A DNA stretch of 35,477 bases from Nitrospirota bacterium (lineage in GTDB: Bacteria; Nitrospirota; Nitrospiria; Nitrospirales; UBA8639). The DNA is taken from the NCBI GenBank assembly GCA_003695915.1, contig RFGF01000114.1, forward strand, positions 1 to 35,477, in the 5' to 3' direction. Shown in pieces: positions 8,411 to 17,767 of the stretch; the stretch's first letter is position 1, and every line of letters starts with the position of its first letter. The notes under the pieces were generated by a model, which saw only the letters and a list, made by a program, of their open reading frames with translations, searched no databases and was not told where the DNA came from. A program made the translations under genes and the position numbers.

Positions 8411-10903
8411 TCACCGGCCGGTCGGATGACGGCTGGGCCCGTTCGTGCGCGTGGCCGGGCGTGTCCGTGACGACGCAATTCGTTTTCGACGGACCGTCGA
8501 GCCCGGCGCATCGAGCACATGAGGGGTAAGTCGGGTTTTTTCTTTCTTGAGCTTGAGCGCTTCGGCCAAGACTTCGGACATGTGCTCAACGAAGACGAAC
8601 CGCAGACCGCGCCGGAGATGTTGAGGAATTTCCTCGAGGTCTTTTTCATTCCGTTTGGGCAAGATAATGGTGGAGATTTTGGCACGCTTGGCTGCCAAAA
8701 TTTTTTCCTTGAGTCCACCGACGGGAAGCACGCGACCGCGGAGCGTGACCTCACCGGTCATTGCGACATCTCGACGCGCCGGGAGGTTGGTGAGGCTGGA
8801 AACGAGCGCTGTGGCCATCGTAATCCCGGCGGAGGGCCCGTCTTTGGGAATGGCCCCGGCAGGGACGTGGATATGGATATCTTTGCGGGAAAAGACATCA
8901 CCGTCGATGTGCAACGCCTTCGTTTGGGACCGGATGTAGCTCAGCGCCGCTTGGGCTGATTCTTTCATGACGTCTCCGAGATGTCCGGTCAACGTCAATT
9001 GTCCCTTCCCTTTTGTCACCGTGGCTTCGACATACAACACATCACCGCCACTTTCGGTCCATGCCAATCCCGTGACGACGCCGACTTCGTCTTTTTCTTG
9101 TTCGAGTTCCGGAAGGTACTTCGGGGCACCCAAGTACTTCGTCAAGTTGCGGGGCGTGACGGTATGCCGATGCGTATCGCCTTCGGCGACGCGCTTGGCC
9201 ACTTTGCGCATCACATTGGCGATTTCTCGTTCGAGGTTGCGTACCCCGGCTTCCCTGGTGTAGTGCGAGATGATTTGATGAAGCGCGGCATCGGTGATTC
9301 GCACATGCGCGTCGGTAATACCGTGCTCCGTCAATTGGCGAGGGATCAGATACCGTTTGGCAATCCCCAATTTCTCTTCTTCGGAATAGCCGGGAATTTC
9401 AAGGACCTCCATTCGGTCGCGTAAAGCCGGCAAAATGGTGTCGGTGAGGTTGGCGGTCGTGATGAACATGACGTCGCTCAGATCAAACGGCACCGCCAAA
9501 TAATGATCGCTGAACGCATGGTTTTGTTCGGGGTCCAGGACCTCGAGGAGTGCGGCCGACGGATCGCCCCGAAAGTCCGTGCCCACTTTGTCGATTTCAT
9601 CCAACATGAATACGGGATTGCTGGTACCGGCTTGTTTGATGCCTTGGATGATACGGCCGGGCAGCGCGCCGACGTATGTTCGGCGATGGCCGCGAATTTC
9701 GGCTTCGTCCCGGGTTCCTCCGAGACTCACGCGGACGAATTCCCGTCCCAACGCTCGGGCAATGGATTTGCCGAGCGAGGTTTTTCCGACGCCTGGCGGC
9801 CCAACGAAGCAGAGGATCGGCCCTTTCATTTGGTCTTTTTTGAGCTTCCGAACGGCCAGGTACTCTACGATGCGTTCTTTGACTTTTTCCAGGTCGTAAT
9901 GGTCTGCATTGAGCACGGCGGAAGCTTGTGCAAGGTCCAGATTGTCTTTCGACTTATGGCTCCACGGCAGATCCACCATCCACTCCAAGTAAGTGCGAAC
10001 CGTTCCAGCCTCTGCGGTGTCGGGATGGAGCTTTTCCAACCGTTTCAGTTGTTTTTCGCATTCCTTCAAGACCTTGGGCGGCATCTTGGCGTCTTCGATG
10101 CGCTTGCGGAATTCCGCAATTTCTTCGGCACGGTCGTCGAGTTCCCCTAGCTCCTTTTGAATGGCTTTGAGTTGCTCGCGCAAAAAGTACTCACGCTGCG
10201 TTTTATCCATTTCCCCCTTCGCCTCGGCCTGAATTTTCTGTTGCATCGACAACACGCCGTGTTCTTTCAACAGAAGCTCGTTCACCAGTCTCAGGCGAGC
10301 CACGGGGTCTTCCGTTTCCAGGACCTGCTGTGTGACATCGACTTTTAGGCCGAGATTGGAAGCGATGATGTCTGCCAAACGTCCTGGATCGTCCATGGTT
10401 TCGATGACCGTCATGACGTCCGGCATGATGGATTTGCCTAAATGGATCAGCTGTTCGAGCCGCTCTTTCGCCGTGCGAATCAGGGCTTCGATTTCCAGCG
10501 ACGATTGCGGGGGAGGCGCTGCCTCGATCTTTTGAATCCGTGCGAGGTAGAACGGGTCCTGTTGTTCCAATGCGAGTACGCGTGCTTTCGCGATGCCTTG
10601 GACCAAGATTTTGATCCGTTCATCCGGAAGTTTGAGCATCCGCATGATGACGCCCACTGTGCCCACAGTGTAGAGATCGTCCGGCCCCGGGTGCTCGATC
10701 TCTTGTGACTTTTGAGCGGTGAGAAAGATCAGACGGTTTTCACTCAGAGCGGCTTCCGTGGCCTTGATCGACAGCTCTCGGCCGATGAAGAGCGGGAGCA
10801 CCATGTAAGGAAAGACGACAATATCCCGAATCGGTAAGAGCGGTAAGACTTCCGGGATTTCAGTTTCGTGGGGAATCGAGTCGGTCTCAGGATGGGCAGT
10901 CAT
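8411..10903 (-). CDS. lon: ATP-dependent protease Lon
   Basis: This 830-residue AAA+ serine protease of the cytoplasm degrades damaged and regulatory proteins. The N-terminal LON substrate domain begins at [20 protein letters not shown] (20-39). A coiled middle region follows, then Walker A GPPGVGKT (368-375), Walker [10 protein letters not shown] (431-439), and the protease domain with catalytic Ser691 in PKDGPSAG and Lys734 in GGLKEK, 43 residues apart as in E. coli. After the protease domain there is a basic, Arg/Thr/Pro-rich tail of about 35 residues that most Lon proteins lack. It heads the lon-thiL-DUF2062 operon and is driven by the promoter at 11098-11127. No CIRCE heat-shock element was seen. 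Confidence 0.98.
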   Translation of the reverse strand: MTAHPETDSIPHETEIPEVLPLLPIRDIVVFPYMVLPLFIGRELSIKATEAALSENRLIFLTAQKSQEIEHPGPDDLYTVGTVGVIMRMLKLPDERIKILVQGIAKARVLALEQQDPFYLARIQKIEAAPPPQSSLEIEALIRTAKERLEQLIHLGKSIMPDVMTVIETMDDPGRLADIIASNLGLKVDVTQQVLETEDPVARLRLVNELLLKEHGVLSMQQKIQAEAKGEMDKTQREYFLREQLKAIQKELGELDDRAEEIAEFRKRIEDAKMPPKVLKECEKQLKRLEKLHPDTAEAGTVRTYLEWMVDLPWSHKSKDNLDLAQASAVLNADHYDLEKVKERIVEYLAVRKLKKDQMKGPILCFVGPPGVGKTSLGKSIARALGREFVRVSLGGTRDEAEIRGHRRTYVGALPGRIIQGIKQAGTSNPVFMLDEIDKVGTDFRGDPSAALLEVLDPEQNHAFSDHYLAVPFDLSDVMFITTANLTDTILPALRDRMEVLEIPGYSEEEKLGIAKRYLIPRQLTEHGITDAHVRITDAALHQIISHYTREAGVRNLEREIANVMRKVAKRVAEGDTHRHTVTPRNLTKYLGAPKYLPELEQEKDEVGVVTGLAWTESGGDVLYVEATVTKGKGQLTLTGHLGDVMKESAQAALSYIRSQTKALHIDGDVFSRKDIHIHVPAGAIPKDGPSAGITMATALVSSLTNLPARRDVAMTGEVTLRGRVLPVGGLKEKILAAKRAKISTIILPKRNEKDLEEIPQHLRRGLRFVFVEHMSEVLAEALKLKKEKTRLTPHVLDAPGSTVRRKRIASSRTRPATRTNGPSRHPTGR

Positions 10904-11064
10904 GATGAAGTGTGCCTCGATTGGTGTGGCTCGCGTGAATGGTCGGGGCTGCAGGAATCACACACGAGCGAGAAGTCGACGAGCTCAGCTAAAGATAAAC
11001 CAGTTTACCATATCTGGATCCGTCTTCGGCTGGCATGTCACCGTCGTCTTCTCCATGTCTCAAT

Positions 11065-11118
11065 TTTTTGATGTTCTAAATCGATGAATCGTCTTGGATA
11101 CTAGGAGAACATCAAAAA
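11065..11118. promoter_or_regulatory. 13-nt inverted repeat around the lon start site
   Basis: TTTTTGATGTTCT at 11065-11077 is an exact inverted copy of 11106-11118, with 28 bases between. One arm lies in the spacer of the minus-strand lon promoter and the other lies just past the predicted start. This layout would suit a repressor bound at two half-sites, or a looped operator. As an RNA the arms could also pair weakly. No known regulator motif was recognised. Confidence 0.5.
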
Positions 11119-11127
11119 TCTTGTCAA
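11098..11127 (-). promoter_or_regulatory. Sigma-70-type promoter of lon
   Basis: On the minus strand TTGACA (11127-11122) is followed after 18 nt by TAGTAT (11103-11098). The start would be near 11091, giving a leader of about 190 nt before the lon ATG at 10903. The -35 is a perfect consensus and the -10 matches four of six. One arm of the inverted repeat sits in the spacer. Confidence 0.65.
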
Positions 11128-11179
11128 GAAAGGTCAACTGACGCGGATCGCATGCGGACCATAGGCACTAGCTTTTCCC

Positions 11180-11208
11180 TTTACAAGGTCCGAGCCCCTC
11201 TATATAAT
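11180..11208 (+). promoter_or_regulatory. Sigma-70-type promoter of the bamA operon
   Basis: TTTACA at 11180-11185 and a perfect TATAAT at 11203-11208 are separated by 17 nt. A start near 11215 leaves a leader of about 190 nt before bamA. It is the best promoter match in the window and probably drives the long envelope operon. Confidence 0.75.
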
Positions 11209-11402
11209 CGCTGCTGTTCTATACAGAGAGCAGGTGTTGGTTTGTCATACTTGATTTGGATTAATTCTTCTTTATGTGGTCTGACGTTACGGGTACGATC
11301 GTCTATTGAATTCCTGAAACACTGGCGATTTCTTTCCTGAATTTGTTCCCACCTGCTTTGCCTGATTCATAATGCCTTCCACGTCGGCGAACGGAACGGT
11401 GC

Positions 11403-13742
11403 ATGGCACGAGGACGAGACTGGTCCCCAACATGTAATTGGTGGATCAGAGCCGTCTTTCCCGTTTCTCTGCAGCCTTCTTGGACTCAGGTCGTCATAGC
11501 GGGCTGCGTGCTCTGGGGACTCGCCGGCTTCAGCGTCTCGTTCCTCTGGGCGCAAGAAGGAGTTCTCATCCAGGCGATCGAAATTCGAGGCAACCAGCAT
11601 ATTTCCACATCGGCGATAGAAGGTCAGTTGACGATTCGACCAGGAGATGTCTTTCGAGAAGAGCAGCTTCGCGAGCAGATCCAACGAATTTATCGAATGG
11701 GATTTTTTGAAGACGTTCAGGCGCAAACCGAACCGGTCGCTCACGGTGTTCGCGTTGTGTTTGTTGTGCGGGAGAACCCCTTTTTGACGGAAGTCCGGTT
11801 TGACGGAAACGACCATTTCTCCGATGACAAATTGCGAGAACTATTGACGCTTCGTACACAGGTGTTTTTGGATGAAGAACAAGTCAAGGTCAGTGCGGAA
11901 CGGATCCGCAAGGCGTATCAAGAAGATGGGTACTATCACGTCGAAGTGATTCCGGTGATCGAGGAACTTGGAGAAAATCGAAAGCGATTGACGTTTTTTA
12001 TTCGCGAGGGAACGCGTGCCCGCATTCGCGAAGTGCGTTTCGAGGGCCGAACCGCTGTCGAGAAAGACGATCTTCTCGAGGTGATGGCCACGCGCGAGTA
12101 CGTTCCCATTTGGTCGTGGATCACGGATGCCGGCTTGCTGAATAAAGAAGAGATTCCCAATGATGTCGAGCGGATCAAGGAAGTCTACATGAACAAAGGC
12201 TATTTGGATGTTCAGGTCGGCATGCCGCGAATCGAGCTCGATGCGGAGCAAAAATGGTACACGGTGACGTTTCCCATCGTCGAAGGGGAGCCCTATACCG
12301 TGAGCCGAGTGCGATTCGAGGGCAACACGGTCTTTACGGACGAGGAGCTTCAGAAAGAACTTCGTATTCACCCTGGTGATGTGTTTCAGCGCGCGACAGT
12401 GCGCGAAGAAGTGGCTCGGCTGACGGATCTCTACGGCGAGCGCGGGTATGCTTTTGCCGAGATCACGCCGTCCATTCTCCCGGATGCGGCGACGCGCACG
12501 ACGGAAATTGTGTTCCATATCGATGAAGGCGAACTCGTCCGCGTTCGGGAAATTCGCATTACCGGCAACAACAAAACGCGAGACAATGTAATTCGTCGCG
12601 AGCTTCGGATCGAGGAGCAGAGCGTCATCGATTCGCGAGCGATGAAACGCAGCTTCGAACGGCTGAACAATCTCAATTTCTTCGAGACGGTGGAAATTGT
12701 GCCGAAGCCCGTGGATAAGCACCTTGTCGATCTCGAAGTCAAGGTCAAGGAAAAGCCGACAGGGTCTTTCAGCATCGGGGGCGGATTCAGTACGCTGGAT
12801 CAATTTACAGCGATTGCGAATATCACCGAAGGGAACCTGTTCGGCATGGGATACCTCGTGCGGATTCGCGGCCAGGTCGGCGTTCGCCGAACGCTGGGTG
12901 TCGCCACATTTCGCAATCCTGCGGTTTTCGATACCCTAACCTCGCTTCAGCTCGATGCCTTTAGTACGCGAACGAATTTTCGGACCTATTTCGAGGATCG
13001 AGCCGGGGCGAACGTGTCCCTGGGGCGCGCGTTTTCGGAATTTATTTCGGGAACGGTGACTTTGGTCGCCGAGCAGATTCGGATCAAGAATCCCTCCTCG
13101 GACGCTCCACAATTTATTCTGAACCAGTTGGGGACGCAATCGACGACCGGATTCCGTGCAGCGCTGTTTCGAGACTCCCGCGATTATTTCCTCGATCCGC
13201 GACGCGGCTCGCGCGTGGGCATTCGAACGGGCTTCGGGACGGAAGCGTTGGGCGGGACCAACAATTTCTTCTCCGTGTCCCTCGATGGTCTGAAGTACGT
13301 TCCACTGCCAATGTGGGACCTCCGGTATTCGATTCGAGGCCGGTTCGGGTATGGCGACGGATATTCGGGAGACGCATTTCCGCTCTCCGAACTCTTTTTT
13401 GTCGGCGGCATCAATACGGTCCGAGGATTTCAATTCGGGCGTGCCGGTCCGGTGACGTCGGGAGGGACGCCGGCGGGCGGCAACAAGCAATTGATCTTCA
13501 ACAATGATTTGATTTTCCCCGTTCTGCCGGATGCCAAATTGAACGGTGTGCTGTTTTTCGATTATGGAAAAGGCTTTGCGAGAGGGGAAGAGCTGGACTT
13601 GGATCTGCGTCCTGCGGTCGGACTCGAAGTGCGGTGGATTTCCCCGTTTGGTCCGTTGCGGGCAGCCTATGGCATCAATCTCGACCGTCGTCCAAATGAA
13701 CAGCAAGGCGTGTTCGAATTTTCGGTCGGTTCAATCTTTTAA
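11403..13742 (+). CDS. bamA: Outer membrane assembly factor BamA
   Basis: This 779-residue Omp85 protein is the core of the BAM complex, which inserts beta-barrel proteins into the outer membrane. A hydrophobic signal (about 29-48) ends at LWA/QEG, so cleavage after Ala50 is likely. Five POTRA repeats follow (about 53-460), shown by recurring elements such as IEIRGNQHIS, VRFDGNDHFS, VRFEGRTAV, VRFEGNTVF and IRITGNNKTR. The C-terminal barrel starts near GSFSIGGGFS, has the lid-loop VRGF motif (GINTVRGFQFG) and ends in phenylalanine (FSVGSIF), the normal BAM recognition end. The ATG has only a weak ribosome site and about 28 residues precede the hydrophobic core, so a later start is possible. 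It heads the envelope operon. Confidence 0.97.
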   Translation: MARGRDWSPTCNWWIRAVFPVSLQPSWTQVVIAGCVLWGLAGFSVSFLWAQEGVLIQAIEIRGNQHISTSAIEGQLTIRPGDVFREEQLREQIQRIYRMGFFEDVQAQTEPVAHGVRVVFVVRENPFLTEVRFDGNDHFSDDKLRELLTLRTQVFLDEEQVKVSAERIRKAYQEDGYYHVEVIPVIEELGENRKRLTFFIREGTRARIREVRFEGRTAVEKDDLLEVMATREYVPIWSWITDAGLLNKEEIPNDVERIKEVYMNKGYLDVQVGMPRIELDAEQKWYTVTFPIVEGEPYTVSRVRFEGNTVFTDEELQKELRIHPGDVFQRATVREEVARLTDLYGERGYAFAEITPSILPDAATRTTEIVFHIDEGELVRVREIRITGNNKTRDNVIRRELRIEEQSVIDSRAMKRSFERLNNLNFFETVEIVPKPVDKHLVDLEVKVKEKPTGSFSIGGGFSTLDQFTAIANITEGNLFGMGYLVRIRGQVGVRRTLGVATFRNPAVFDTLTSLQLDAFSTRTNFRTYFEDRAGANVSLGRAFSEFISGTVTLVAEQIRIKNPSSDAPQFILNQLGTQSTTGFRAALFRDSRDYFLDPRRGSRVGIRTGFGTEALGGTNNFFSVSLDGLKYVPLPMWDLRYSIRGRFGYGDGYSGDAFPLSELFFVGGINTVRGFQFGRAGPVTSGGTPAGGNKQLIFNNDLIFPVLPDAKLNGVLFFDYGKGFARGEELDLDLRPAVGLEVRWISPFGPLRAAYGINLDRRPNEQQGVFEFSVGSIF

Positions 13743-13778
13743 TTCCTACTCAATGGGACAAGACAACGAGGCTTTGTT

Positions 13779-14375
13779 GTGATGATGGAAAAAGAAACAG
13801 ACCGGATGATTCGATCGGCAAGTCGAACATGGAGCCTCAGCATCGTGGCGATCCTGGTTTGTTTAGGGAGCATGCTCGCAAATGGCGGGTGTGCGACGAC
13901 CGCGCCCTCTGGAGCTTCGAATGCTCCCACAAGTATCGGAGTGGTGAATCCACAACGGATTTTGAGCGAGACAACGGTCGGCCAGCACGTGACGGAGCAA
14001 TTGAACAGCTTCATGAAGGATCGCCAGATGCTGTTGGAGCTTGAACAACGAGAATTGCGCAAGCTCGAAGATGAGTTGGTATCGCAGGGCACGGTGCTCA
14101 GTCCTGAGGCTCGGAAACGGCGGGAAGATAAATTTCGCCGGCGGATGATCGCCTACCAGCAAAAGGTGGCTGATCTGAATCGCGAGGTGCAAGAAAAACA
14201 AAAAGAGTTGCTGGACGAGTTTCGGGCCCATGTCAAACGGGTTGTGGCGTCCCTGGCGCAAACTCGAGGGCTGCTGGTGGTGCTCGAATATGGTCCGGGC
14301 ACGTCGACGCTCTATCACCAACCACAACTCGATCTCACGGAACAGGTCATTCAGGCGATGAACCAAACGCCATAG
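13779..14375 (+). CDS. OmpH/Skp-family periplasmic chaperone, possible lipoprotein
   Basis: This 198-residue OmpH-family protein is expected to hold unfolded outer-membrane proteins in the periplasm. The N-terminal signal (about 19-33) ends at LANGGC, so it may be lipidated at the cysteine, unlike the soluble E. coli Skp. The family start IGVVNPQRILSET is followed by a long charged coiled-coil (about 65-150, heavy in Glu, Lys, Arg, Gln) that forms the tentacle-like arms, and a final strand region (LLVVLEYGPGTSTLY). It sits directly after bamA as in many Gram-negatives. Unlike the enterobacterial order, the next gene is fabZ, with no lpxD in between. Confidence 0.88.
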   Translation: MMMEKETDRMIRSASRTWSLSIVAILVCLGSMLANGGCATTAPSGASNAPTSIGVVNPQRILSETTVGQHVTEQLNSFMKDRQMLLELEQRELRKLEDELVSQGTVLSPEARKRREDKFRRRMIAYQQKVADLNREVQEKQKELLDEFRAHVKRVVASLAQTRGLLVVLEYGPGTSTLYHQPQLDLTEQVIQAMNQTP

Positions 14376-14464
14376 ACTACGGGTGCCTTTGCACTCGGGG
14401 ACTTGCGCAGGTGGATGCCTTCCCTTAAGCACGGGCTTGGCGTAAGCTGAACAAGGAGGAGCGT

Positions 14465-14920
14465 ATGTCTGAATCGGGCCTTCCTATTGGCGATCTCCAC
14501 ACGGTTCTGCCCCATCGGTTTCCGTTTCTTTTGGTCGATCGCATCACCGAACTCGAGAAAGGTCGTCGCATCAAAGGCTACAAGAACGTAACCGTCAACG
14601 AACCGTTTTTTCAGGGGCATTTCCCTGGGCGGCCGGTCATGCCCGGTGTGTTGATTCTCGAGGTGATGGCCCAAATCGGAGGGGTGCTGGCCATTAAAAC
14701 GGGAACGGGAACCGGTCGGCCGGTCGTCTATTTAACCGGCATCGACAAGGCCAAGTTTCGCAAACCCGTGGTACCGGGGGATCGATTGCAGGTCGAAATC
14801 GAGGTGGTTCGGCACAAGCCACCGTTTTGGAAAATGGAAGGAAAAGCCTCAGTCGATTCGGTCCTCGTCTGCGAAGCGGAAATGATGGCCATGGTCACGG
14901 AGGACTCATCGCCTGCGTGA
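14465..14920 (+). CDS. fabZ: 3-hydroxyacyl-ACP dehydratase FabZ
   Basis: This 151-residue hot-dog-fold enzyme removes water from 3-hydroxyacyl-ACP in type II fatty acid synthesis and competes with LpxA for hydroxyacyl-ACP. Active-site His52 and Glu66 lie in [21 protein letters not shown] (residues 50-70), and the substrate-tunnel motif [12 protein letters not shown] is at 15-26. A strong ribosome site (AAGGAGG, 14454-14460) precedes the ATG. Its place between skp and lpxA is the standard envelope cluster order except for the missing lpxD. Confidence 0.97.
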   Translation: MSESGLPIGDLHTVLPHRFPFLLVDRITELEKGRRIKGYKNVTVNEPFFQGHFPGRPVMPGVLILEVMAQIGGVLAIKTGTGTGRPVVYLTGIDKAKFRKPVVPGDRLQVEIEVVRHKPPFWKMEGKASVDSVLVCEAEMMAMVTEDSSPA

Positions 14921-14987
14921 CCATGGCCGATAGCCAAGCACGCGGAATCTCCATCGAGCGCAGTGGTCTTATCTGAGGGGTGTCAAA

Positions 14988-15797
14988 GTGAATATCCATC
15001 CGACAGCATTGGTGCATCCGAAAGCTGAAATCGAAGAGGATGTCGTGATCGGCCCATATTGTGTCATTGGCGAACACGTGAAAATCGGGCGCGGGTCGCG
15101 GCTCATTTCCCATGTCTATATCGAAGGGCATACGGAGATCGGCCAACGATGCCAAATTTTTCCGTATGTGTCGATCGGGACGCCACCCCAGCATTTGCAA
15201 TATCGTGACGAGCCGACCCGCGTGATCCTGGGCGATGACAATATCGTTCGTGAATACGTGACGATTAATCGGGCGACGTCGTTCGGAGGAGGCATCACGC
15301 GACTGGGGCATCATAATTTTTTGATGGCCTATGTCCATATCGCGCATGATTGTGAATTGGGGAACCATGTGGTCATGGCCAATGCGGCGACGCTGGCTGG
15401 GCATATCACCATCGGCAATTATGCCGTGATCGGCGGCTTGGTAGGGGTCCATCAATATGTCCGAATCGGGGATTATGCGATGATCGGCGGATGCTCGGCT
15501 CTCGGTCGAGATGTCCCGCCGTTCATGCGGGCTGCCGGAGGTTATCGGGCAAAGCTCTTCGGCTTGAACTCCATTGCCTTGCGCCGGCATGGATTTTCCA
15601 ATGAACGCATCGCTATCTTACGACAGGCCTACGATCTGTTGTTCCGTCAAGGCTATCGGTTGAACGAAGCGACGAAACTGGCCCGCTCGCAATATTCCGA
15701 CAGCACCGACGTGTTGATGTTGTTGACGTTTATTGAAAGCTCGCGGCGAGGTTTGTGCCACGCCTCATCGAGGGATTTGGATGACGAAGAACTCTGA
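14988..15797 (+). CDS. lpxA: UDP-sugar O/N-acyltransferase LpxA
   Basis: This 269-residue cytoplasmic trimer starts lipid A synthesis by moving a 3-hydroxyacyl group from ACP to the 3-position of the UDP-sugar. The left-handed beta-helix hexapeptide repeats fill the N-terminal two-thirds, and the catalytic His120 is in HIAHDC (His125 in E. coli). GTG at 14988 is the start. One odd point is the E. coli QDLKY segment, whose Asp74 contacts the sugar 3-OH, which reads QHLQY here (His69, Gln71). That change, together with the GnnA-like gene nearby, suggests that the acceptor could be the 3-amino sugar. The last 17 bases overlap lpxI. Confidence 0.96.
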   Translation: MNIHPTALVHPKAEIEEDVVIGPYCVIGEHVKIGRGSRLISHVYIEGHTEIGQRCQIFPYVSIGTPPQHLQYRDEPTRVILGDDNIVREYVTINRATSFGGGITRLGHHNFLMAYVHIAHDCELGNHVVMANAATLAGHITIGNYAVIGGLVGVHQYVRIGDYAMIGGCSALGRDVPPFMRAAGGYRAKLFGLNSIALRRHGFSNERIAILRQAYDLLFRQGYRLNEATKLARSQYSDSTDVLMLLTFIESSRRGLCHASSRDLDDEEL

Positions 15798-16695
15798 ATC
15801 CGTACCGAACTCGTCTCACGCTCGTCCGCTCGAACCGCACGAGCCGATTGTCGGGCCGATTGGGCTCATTGCCGGGAGTGGCCGATTCCCGATTATCTTT
15901 GCCGAAAATGTGCGGCGTATGGGTTATGCGGTTTCCGCCATTGCGCATATCGGCGAAACGGACGAGGCCCTGGCCCACTATGTCGATCGCATTCATTGGA
16001 TTCGCATCGGCCAATTTACCAAAGCGCTCAATGCCCTCAAAGGCGACGGTGTTTCCCAGGCGGTGATGCTCGGGGGCATCAAAAAAACCCACGTGTTTAC
16101 CACCGTGCGCCCGGATCTTCGAGCGATCATGTTGTTTCGGCGGTTGAAAAATTGGAAAGATGACGGCATCTTGCGGGCCGTGGCTGACGAACTCGAACGG
16201 GAAGGCATCCGGATTCGAGAATCGACGTTCGGACTCCACAGCATTTTGGTCGATGAAGGGGTGTTGACGAAGCGGACGCCGTCGTCCAAAGAGTGGCAGG
16301 ACATCGAATTCGGGTGGGAGATCGCTGGCGAAATCGGCAGGTTGGATATTGGCCAATGCGTGGTCATTAAGGAACGGGTGGTCGTGGCTGTGGAAGCCGC
16401 GGAAGGAACCGACGAAGCCATCCGTCGGGGTGGGAGTTTGGCTCGATCGGGCGCCGTAGTGGTGAAACGGTGTAAACCGCATCAAGACCTGCGATTTGAT
16501 TTGCCGGCCATTGGACCCCAGACGATCGACACGATGCGCGCGGTGCAGGCGACCGTCTTGGCCGTCGAGGCTGGTCGAACGGTCATGATCGATCGCCAAG
16601 ATCTGCTGCAACGTGCGAACGATGCTCGGATTGCCATTGTGGGAGTCGCCACTCCTACCCCTGATGCTGGTCGTTCTTCGTCGCACGTGACGTGA
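15781..16695 (+). CDS. lpxI: UDP-2,3-diacylglucosamine pyrophosphatase LpxI
   Basis: A 304-residue DUF1009-family protein. LpxI cleaves UDP-2,3-diacylglucosamine to lipid X and UMP, replacing the LpxH of enterobacteria. The family N-terminus GPIGLIAGSGRFPIIFAEN, the MLGGIKKTHVF segment and the C-terminal block (GTDEAIRRGG, then KPHQDLRFDLPAIGPQTI) are all present. ATG at 15781 overlaps the end of lpxA by 17 nt, and the upstream GAGGG serves as ribosome site. The gene fills the lpxH step in this otherwise complete cluster. Confidence 0.93.
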   Translation: MTKNSESVPNSSHARPLEPHEPIVGPIGLIAGSGRFPIIFAENVRRMGYAVSAIAHIGETDEALAHYVDRIHWIRIGQFTKALNALKGDGVSQAVMLGGIKKTHVFTTVRPDLRAIMLFRRLKNWKDDGILRAVADELEREGIRIRESTFGLHSILVDEGVLTKRTPSSKEWQDIEFGWEIAGEIGRLDIGQCVVIKERVVVAVEAAEGTDEAIRRGGSLARSGAVVVKRCKPHQDLRFDLPAIGPQTIDTMRAVQATVLAVEAGRTVMIDRQDLLQRANDARIAIVGVATPTPDAGRSSSHVT

Positions 16696-16766
16696 GCGAG
16701 CACGTCAGTGGCCGCGGGAGTCCATTGGTCCATTCGAATCCGTCAACGAGGCGTTCAGGAAAACGC

Positions 16767-17759
16767 ATGAGGCCCCTTGCCGTGGCGGTCATTGGTGTTG
16801 GGCACCTGGGCCAGCATCATGCTCGAATCTACTCCACGCTGCCCGGTGTCCATCTGGCCGCGGTAGTCGATACTAACCCTGCTCGTGCGGCATGGGTCGC
16901 AGAACGCTATGGCGGGCAACCGGTCACGGACTTTGCCGCCGTCCTCTCGCACGTCGACGCCGTGAGTGTCGCCGTGCCGACATCGGTGCATTATCCCATA
17001 ACAAAAGCTTGCTTGGAGGCGGGGCTCCATGTTTTGGTGGAAAAACCCATTGCTTCGACGGTCGATCAGGCCGAAGAACTCGTCGCGCTGGCTGCCCGTA
17101 TGCAACGGGTACTTCACGTCGGGCATATCGAGCGGTTCAATCCGATCATCGAAAAAATTCGTCCCTATGTGACCGAGCCTCGCTTTATCGAATGTCATCG
17201 ATTGAGCCCCTTCCAGCCCCGCGGTACGGATGTGGATGTGGTGCGGGATTTGATGATTCATGATTTGGATATGATATTGTCTTTTCGGCCCGGGCCGTTA
17301 CGAGATCTTCGCGCCGTCGGCCTGACGGTGCTCTCCTCCCATCTCGATATCGTGAATACCAGAATGGAATTTGCCAGCGGATGTGTGGCGAATCTCACGG
17401 CATCTCGCGTGTCGACTGGGCGGCTGCGGAAACTGCGAGTCTTTCAATCCGCCAGTTATTGCACGGTGGATTATCAGACGCGTGATGCCGTGATCCAGCA
17501 ACGAATGGGGGAGTCGAGCAATGGGGCGATCTCTTCCGTTGTGACACACCATTTGCGCGGAACGAACGAGGAACCGCTGAGTCGTGAATTGAGCGCATTC
17601 ATTGAGGCGATCCGCGGAAAATCCGCTCTAGGGGTATCCGGTGAGGAGGCCGTCGCGGCGCTCAAACTTGCGCAGCAGGTGCTCGATGCGATTGCGAGCG
17701 GTCCGGCTGCCGATGCGTCGTCTTCTCGATGGCCGTCCTGTCCATCGCCCGGGCTGTGA
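16767..17759 (+). CDS. Gfo/Idh/MocA oxidoreductase, GnnA-like
   Basis: This 330-residue NAD(P)-dependent sugar dehydrogenase has the Rossmann motif AVIGVGHLGQHHA (7-19), the EKP signature with Lys93 (VEKPIAST), GHIERFNP (119-126) and the catalytic-site segment DLMIHDLDMI with His165. In Acidithiobacillus and Leptospira, a protein of this family (GnnA) oxidises the 3-OH of UDP-GlcNAc so that GnnB can add an amino group, making the precursor of amide-rich lipid A. Location inside the lpx operon favours that role, but no GnnB is in the window. ATG 16767 (AGGA upstream) fits the family start; GTG 16692 overlapping the lpxI stop would add 25 residues. Sure of family, moderate on role. Confidence 0.9.
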   Translation: MRPLAVAVIGVGHLGQHHARIYSTLPGVHLAAVVDTNPARAAWVAERYGGQPVTDFAAVLSHVDAVSVAVPTSVHYPITKACLEAGLHVLVEKPIASTVDQAEELVALAARMQRVLHVGHIERFNPIIEKIRPYVTEPRFIECHRLSPFQPRGTDVDVVRDLMIHDLDMILSFRPGPLRDLRAVGLTVLSSHLDIVNTRMEFASGCVANLTASRVSTGRLRKLRVFQSASYCTVDYQTRDAVIQQRMGESSNGAISSVVTHHLRGTNEEPLSRELSAFIEAIRGKSALGVSGEEAVAALKLAQQVLDAIASGPAADASSSRWPSCPSPGL

Positions 17760-17767
17760 GCGAGCGT

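Larger units (their letters stand above)
10904..11402. other. Divergent control region between lon and bamA
   Basis: About 500 bases separate the starts of two divergent operons. It holds the lon promoter, the bamA promoter and the 13-nt inverted repeat listed separately. Predicted leaders are long on both sides (about 190 nt each). I found no riboswitch-like or sRNA-like structure that I could support. Confidence 0.6.

Noticed and set aside
8410-8754. 115-residue extension of ThiL
   Set aside because: It lies inside lon in another frame; the ATG at 8409 is coupled to the lon stop and fits the family start.
11841-12803. 320-residue minus-strand frame inside bamA
   Set aside because: It is antisense to a well-recognised BamA coding region; long antisense frames are common in GC-rich genes.
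15730-16686. 318-residue minus-strand frame over lpxI
   Set aside because: It mirrors the lpxI gene and has no family features.
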